Part shown: piece after piece, positions 59,423 to 64,000 of the stretch
Layout: each line of letters opens with the position of its first letter
Position numbering within the stretch: the first letter of the stretch is position 1
Source: an uncultured Rheinheimera sp.
GTDB taxonomy: Bacteria > Pseudomonadota > Gammaproteobacteria > Enterobacterales > Alteromonadaceae
Direction of reading: 5' to 3'
DNA: 64,000 nt
NCBI GenBank assembly: GCA_943913835.1
Contig: CALTZU010000003.1
Location: 6,974 to 70,973 of the forward strand
Program-made: the position numbers and the translations under genes
Notes under the pieces: generated by a model
Database searches by the model: none
What the model saw: only the letters and a program-made list of their open reading frames with translations
Told to the model about the DNA's origin: nothing

Positions 59423-62400
59423 TTGCCTGTGTTAGCCTTATTGCGCTATGTGTCCAGCTTGTTGCTGCTAGTTTGCTTTTGCCAATTCTCTCTGGCAGCG
59501 CCGCTATTGCAACCATTAACTCCGGACCAGAATTTATCTCAGGGCTCAGTAAACGACTTATTGCTCGACCGGCAGGGCTTTTTATGGGTCGCAACGGACG
59601 CAGGTTTAAATCGCTACGACGGCTACAAAAATCTGCTTATTGGGGCAAATTCTCCCCAATTGCAGAGCCTGACTTTTAACAAGCTACTGCTAGATTCGAA
59701 ACAACGACTGTGGGCTTTAGCTCCCCGATCAGGTTTATATTCTTTTGACCCGGTCAAAGCAGAGCTGTTTTTGCATGGCACAGTGCCTGGAACTATGACG
59801 CTGGACAACAGGTTTCTCAATCTGGCTCAGGCTGATAACGATAATTTATTGCTCAGCAGCAGAAACCGACTATACCTCTACCAGACCGACACTAAACAAC
59901 TAGCTTTGTTGGCCACACTAGCTGACCTTGGTTTAGAAAAGGCTTTTATCCGTACTTTATTAAATTATAAAAACTGGATATTGCTGGGTACCAGCGAAGG
60001 CCTGGTGATTTATGACAAAATTAGCCAAAAAGCCAAACTGGTGCCGCATTTACCTTCAGGCCAGGGCTCAGACTACCAACGCCACGCCAAAGCCTTAAAC
60101 ATTGATGCTAACCAACTGCTGATAGGTACAGTCGAAGGTTTGTATCAACTGCAACTGGACGACATTCAAAGCTTCCTCGACACTGGTCAAATCCCGGCCA
60201 GCAAAGAACTGATTGCAGGACCTAATATCTGGCAAATAAGTAGACAACCGGACCAGATATTATTGGGCACTGAGAGGGGTTTGCTGCGTTACATACCATC
60301 GTTACAAAGCACGGAGCTGGTGCTTAAATTCAGCGAAAGCAACTTTAATTTGTCGGACGACAATGTGGTGGCTTTGCAGCAGGATGATCAGGGCGGCTAC
60401 TGGCTGGGGAGTCGATTTGACGGAGCCTATTACTGGCACCCCCGCAGCAAGGCGATCCGCAGTTTTAGTCAGACAGGCTCTGATGCACTGAGTAATGACA
60501 AAATTACTTCTATTGCAGAGAAAAGCCGGGAAGAACTCTGGCTGGGCAGCCGCAATGGCTTAAATTTGCTTAATCTTGAAACCCGGCAAGTACAACATTT
60601 TTTGGTAAACCCTGACCCCAAAGCGGTCTGGCATACCAGCATGATCCTGAATTTGACGATGAGAAAAAGCGGGGATTTGTGGTTTTTATCTTCCAGCGGC
60701 TTAAATTATTTTTCCGTTGAGCAAAAGGAGCTACAGCCTCCTTTGCTGCAGGACCAGACAGACAAAGCCATACTGGCTGAAGCACGCCCTGGCAGTTGGT
60801 TAACTCAACAACAGGATTTTTATCTTTTAACGAATGTAAGTATCTCTCAATACCAGCCCGAGACTGGCCAACTAAAACAACTGACAGAGTTAACTAAAAA
60901 GCTACCGGCCAGCGACATCAGGGTAATTTTAGGCAAATGGCCAGAACAGCCAGACTGGTTGGTTCTGTCTGCTTACGAAAAGATCTGGCTCTACAACGAA
61001 AAAACCACAGAGTTAAAATTGCTGTATCAGGCCGAAGCCAATCCGGCTTTTGGACTGCGTTTTGCCGATCAAATGGCGCTGGATAAAAATAATACGCTTT
61101 GGTTCAGTGCATCAGACATTGGCTTGCTGGCCTTTGATGTCAGCTCTATGCAGCTAAAGCACCACTTCCATAGCAAAAACAAACTTAGTACTAATGTACT
61201 GTTCTCTGTCACCAGAGATCAGCTTGGGCATATCTGGTACTCCAGTCAGCAAGGTATCTCATCGTTAAATGTGGATACTTTGCATATAGAACAGTTCAGT
61301 AAAAAAGATGGTTTATCCAGTAATGAATTTATTCTGCAAAGTAGTGAGTCCCTAAGCAATGGTGAAATGGCTTTTGGTTCTATTCGTGGCCTGAATTTAT
61401 TGTCTCCTGCTCAGTTAACTGAGCCCAGACGTAAACCTCGCATAGTGATCACTCAGCTGGATTTGATGTCCTCCCCGGTGAAAAGTCCGATGACAGATTT
61501 ATCGGGCCAGTTTTTTACTTTGCCTTATGACAGCCAAGGCTTGACTATCAGCTATTCCAGTATGAACTTTCGAGACAATGGCAAAATGCGCTATCGCTAT
61601 TGGCTGGATGGTCCGCAACGACTGGTTTTCCCTGAGCAAAGCTCCAGCTCAGTGATGTTTCCACAACTCACCCCAGGTCATTACCAGTTCAACGTAGTGG
61701 CAGTATCTCCTGTGACAGGACTTGAAAGCGAGGTTGCCACTTTACGTCTGCAAGTAGAAGCGGCTCCCTGGCTGAGTCATTGGGCCTATATGGTGTATGC
61801 CTCTGTCAGTCTGGTGATTATGTTGATTTATCTTCGCACCCGACAAAAACAACAACGTATGTTGAAAATGGCTCACGCCAAAGTCACAGCCAGTGAACAG
61901 CGCTTAAAACAAGCATTGGATTCGATCGATAGCGGAGCCTGGGAATGGCATGCCCGTAAAAATATTATGTTTGCATCCAGGATTTATAGCATGCTGGGCT
62001 ACCAGGAAGCATTAAATCCTTTGGCGATGAGCCAGCATCTGTCGTTGTTGCATCCGGACGATAAAGATACCTATCAGCACGCCTGGCAAAAATTGATGCA
62101 GACTCCGGACAAGACCTTTGATCACACCTACCGTATGCAGCACAAAACGGGCAAGTGGCTGTGGTTCCGTGACATAGGCAAAGTAGCAGAAGTAGACGAG
62201 CAAGGTCTGCCTGAGCGGGTCATTGGTACCTTCAGTAATATCACTGAGACCAGAGCGAATCAGGAAAAAGCACGGCTCTTTGGTGAAGCTTTTCAGCAAA
62301 CACGGGACTGGGTAGTGATATTAGATGCCAGCCAACGTGTTATTGCCGCCAACCAATCTTTTGCAGACGTATTTGGTTCAGTTGACCAATACCTGATCAG

Positions 62401-63928
62401 CCCTAAAACCCATCATTTGGGTATCAGTTTACAAAGGCGCAGATTCTACACCGCCTTGTTGCGTGGCCTGACAGTTAATCAGCATTGGCAAGGTGAAGAG
62501 CTGGTCCATACACCTGATGGCAAAGAACGCCCTACCCTGATTAACGTCAGCGCTATAGGTGATGCGAATAAAGTTGAATTTTTTGTTCTGGTATTCACCG
62601 ATATCACAGCGCAAAAAGTAGCAGAAGAAGAATTACGTTATTTAGCCAGTTACGACTCCCTCACCGGCTTACCTAACCGTACTCTGCTGATGGACCGTAT
62701 TCAACACGGTATAGAACAGGCGAAAAGAGCGAAAAAGTCTTTAGCTTTATGTTTTATCGATCTGGATAAATTTAAACAAGTGAACGACTCTCTGGGGCAC
62801 GATGTGGGCGACCAGTTGCTGCAGGAAGTGGCCAGGCGTTTGCGCATTACCCTCAGAGAAACCGATACTATAGCCCGCCTGGGTGGTGATGAATTTGTCG
62901 TACTGCTCGAAAGCTATAAAAACGATGACAACATCAGTCATGTGGCGCGCAAAATGCTGCAGTCTATAGGTGAACCTATGCAATTAGGCTCCCATACGGT
63001 TAGCGTATCCCCCAGCATAGGCATAGCGGTTTACCCGGACGATGCCACGGATGCCAATTCGCTGCTTAAACATGCCGACGTCGCTATGTACTATGCCAAA
63101 GATTTAGGCCGTAATAACTTCCAGTTTTTTATCGCCGAAATGAATGAAAAAGCTCATATGCAGCTGGCGAAAGAAACCCAGTTAAGGCAAGCCTTTAAAG
63201 ACGGTGAATTTATTAACTATTACCAACCTATAGTGGATTGCCGCAGTCAATCCGTGATAGGCGTTGAAGTACTGATGCGTTGGTATCATAAAAATAGCCT
63301 GATCCCGCCTACAGAATTTATTCCTATGGCTGAAGATTTACGTTTAATTATTCCTATGACGCTGTCCCTGCTGGAGAGGGCTCTGGCCGATTTACAGCAA
63401 TGGCGTCAGACTGGCCTGGATTTGTATTTGTCTGTCAATTTATCCACCAGTCATTTAGAGCAATTGTCTTTGGCAGAACACACAGAAAAACTACTAAACA
63501 AATACCAATTGCCAGCCTCCTGTTTGCGCTACGAAGTTACAGAAAGTGCGCTGATGCGTGACCACGAAAAAGCCATTACTACTATGCAGGCATTAAACGA
63601 ACTGGGAATTCAGCTCGCACTGGATGACTTTGGCACAGGTTACTCTTCTCTAAAATACTTAAAAGAGCTCCCCATAGACGCCATAAAAATTGACCGTAGT
63701 TTTGTCAAAGACATAGGCATAGATCCTGACGACGAAACCATTATCGAAGCCATTTTGTCCATGGCTGGCAGCTTAGGTATGAGTTGCGTTGCTGAAGGTG
63801 TAGAGACAGAACAGCAACTGGCCTTTTTCAGCAGCAGGCAGTGTTATCTTATTCAGGGCTATTTATTTGCTAAACCAATGCCGGCGGTGGAGCTGATTAA
63901 CTGGTTGCAGAGCGAACATCTGAACTAA
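59423..63928 (+). CDS. Beta-propeller sensor-PAS-PAS-GGDEF-EAL protein
   Basis: 1,501 residues. TTG start with GAGGA 6 bases upstream (GTG 59429 also possible). Signal peptide, then about 30-690 two-component-regulator propeller repeats (SVNDLLLDRQGFLWVATDAG is the first of many), a Y_Y_Y domain (about 695-775, ending YQFNVVAVSP), one membrane helix (about 788-808), PAS at 830-945 and 955-1070, GGDEF at about 1075-1240 (intact RLGGDEFVVLL) and EAL at about 1255-1495 (EVL in place of EAL, with DDFGTGYSSLKYL and EGVETEQQ intact). It should sense a periplasmic ligand and both make and break cyclic di-GMP. Confidence 0.93.
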   Translation: MPVLALLRYVSSLLLLVCFCQFSLAAPLLQPLTPDQNLSQGSVNDLLLDRQGFLWVATDAGLNRYDGYKNLLIGANSPQLQSLTFNKLLLDSKQRLWALAPRSGLYSFDPVKAELFLHGTVPGTMTLDNRFLNLAQADNDNLLLSSRNRLYLYQTDTKQLALLATLADLGLEKAFIRTLLNYKNWILLGTSEGLVIYDKISQKAKLVPHLPSGQGSDYQRHAKALNIDANQLLIGTVEGLYQLQLDDIQSFLDTGQIPASKELIAGPNIWQISRQPDQILLGTERGLLRYIPSLQSTELVLKFSESNFNLSDDNVVALQQDDQGGYWLGSRFDGAYYWHPRSKAIRSFSQTGSDALSNDKITSIAEKSREELWLGSRNGLNLLNLETRQVQHFLVNPDPKAVWHTSMILNLTMRKSGDLWFLSSSGLNYFSVEQKELQPPLLQDQTDKAILAEARPGSWLTQQQDFYLLTNVSISQYQPETGQLKQLTELTKKLPASDIRVILGKWPEQPDWLVLSAYEKIWLYNEKTTELKLLYQAEANPAFGLRFADQMALDKNNTLWFSASDIGLLAFDVSSMQLKHHFHSKNKLSTNVLFSVTRDQLGHIWYSSQQGISSLNVDTLHIEQFSKKDGLSSNEFILQSSESLSNGEMAFGSIRGLNLLSPAQLTEPRRKPRIVITQLDLMSSPVKSPMTDLSGQFFTLPYDSQGLTISYSSMNFRDNGKMRYRYWLDGPQRLVFPEQSSSSVMFPQLTPGHYQFNVVAVSPVTGLESEVATLRLQVEAAPWLSHWAYMVYASVSLVIMLIYLRTRQKQQRMLKMAHAKVTASEQRLKQALDSIDSGAWEWHARKNIMFASRIYSMLGYQEALNPLAMSQHLSLLHPDDKDTYQHAWQKLMQTPDKTFDHTYRMQHKTGKWLWFRDIGKVAEVDEQGLPERVIGTFSNITETRANQEKARLFGEAFQQTRDWVVILDASQRVIAANQSFADVFGSVDQYLISPKTHHLGISLQRRRFYTALLRGLTVNQHWQGEELVHTPDGKERPTLINVSAIGDANKVEFFVLVFTDITAQKVAEEELRYLASYDSLTGLPNRTLLMDRIQHGIEQAKRAKKSLALCFIDLDKFKQVNDSLGHDVGDQLLQEVARRLRITLRETDTIARLGGDEFVVLLESYKNDDNISHVARKMLQSIGEPMQLGSHTVSVSPSIGIAVYPDDATDANSLLKHADVAMYYAKDLGRNNFQFFIAEMNEKAHMQLAKETQLRQAFKDGEFINYYQPIVDCRSQSVIGVEVLMRWYHKNSLIPPTEFIPMAEDLRLIIPMTLSLLERALADLQQWRQTGLDLYLSVNLSTSHLEQLSLAEHTEKLLNKYQLPASCLRYEVTESALMRDHEKAITTMQALNELGIQLALDDFGTGYSSLKYLKELPIDAIKIDRSFVKDIGIDPDDETIIEAILSMAGSLGMSCVAEGVETEQQLAFFSSRQCYLIQGYLFAKPMPAVELINWLQSEHLN

Positions 63929-63941
63929 GCGCTGCGTATTT

Positions 63942-64000
63942 GGCGCTGCCGCTTTGTTGGCTGCGTCCTTTCGCCCCGGTCACATAGACAACTATGCTCC
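63942..64000 (-). repeat. ERIC-like repeat, partial copy in opposite orientation, cut by window end
   Basis: On the minus strand the text runs GGAGCATAGTTGTCTATG then GACCGGGGCGAAAGGACGCA and GCCAACAAAGCGGCAGC. Over 56 bases it agrees with the unit at 56361 at 49 positions in a hand alignment. It begins 13 bases after the stop of the GGDEF-EAL gene and its right end lies outside the window. Confidence 0.7.

Noticed and set aside
1..64000. CRISPR arrays, tRNA/rRNA genes, prophage or IS transposase
   Set aside because: No regularly spaced repeats, cloverleaf or transposase-like proteins were seen; ERIC-like units are the only mobile-type DNA found.

Overview
The window looks like chromosomal DNA of a free-living, motile Gammaproteobacterium, probably in or near the Alteromonadales/Rheinheimera group. 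This is an inference from gene content: RlmA, RlmC, RlmJ, AcpH, YciU, RraB, AhpCF, HopJ-family and TonB-receptor genes together with many PAS/MCP/GGDEF proteins. Coding density is high, no rRNA or tRNA gene was recognised, and there is no prophage, transposase or CRISPR array. The signs of mobile or repeated DNA are three ERIC-like intergenic repeat units in the right third and short GTAGGGGC-type repeats flanking one pirin gene.

Layout. 1-4.7 kb: the tail of a pirin gene, then two soluble PAS chemoreceptors transcribed away from each other around a lipoprotein esterase. 4.8-18 kb: housekeeping and small-function genes (EamA transporter, AcpH, SixA, RraB, a YebC-family regulator, YjjX, flavin reductase, diguanylate cyclase, a cold-shock/TM/excalibur fusion, AhpF and AhpC, a lytic transglycosylase, a repeat-rich beta-helix lipoprotein, YjdF). 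18-25.4 kb: rRNA methyltransferases (SpoU/YfiF-like, RlmJ, RlmA), an S1/P1 nuclease, an unusual response regulator and the DNA mimic YciU. 25.4-29.3 kb: a two-sensor Cache-like protein without output domain, a structured 430-base intergenic region ending in a strong terminator (candidate small RNA), and a 492-residue protein with a degenerate HD-like core. 29.4-34 kb: a coupled YgjP peptidase/GGCT/serine-hydrolase operon and a TonB-ECF sigma-anti-sigma run. 34-41.5 kb: a GAF-GspE ATPase, an Aer-type receptor, RlmC, dienelactone hydrolase, a SIMPL protein and two tandem lipoproteins.

41.6-49.8 kb is the most coherent functional block. A TonB receptor, a purple-acid-phosphatase-like enzyme and a beta-propeller phytase form one minus-strand operon with overlapping genes. 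Divergent from it is an operon of a degenerate GGDEF membrane protein and an AraC regulator. The gap between them holds a textbook 7+4+7 Pho box, CTGTCAT-N4-CTGTCAT, plus a long dyad. This suggests a phosphate-starvation-controlled organophosphate/phytate scavenging island.

49.9-64 kb: a CheY-like protein, a HopJ-family protein, an EF-hand-type calcium protein, a REC-PP2C phosphatase coupled to a STAS protein (partner switching), an Ada(N)-AlkA fusion coupled to Ogt (alkylation repair), pirin, MtnN followed directly by a CbiB-like protein, and a 1,501-residue propeller-PAS-PAS-GGDEF-EAL sensor.

Start codons were chosen from visible ribosome binding sites and operon overlaps, so several genes are shorter than the longest open frame. 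All family names come from sequence patterns recognised by eye; no search was run.
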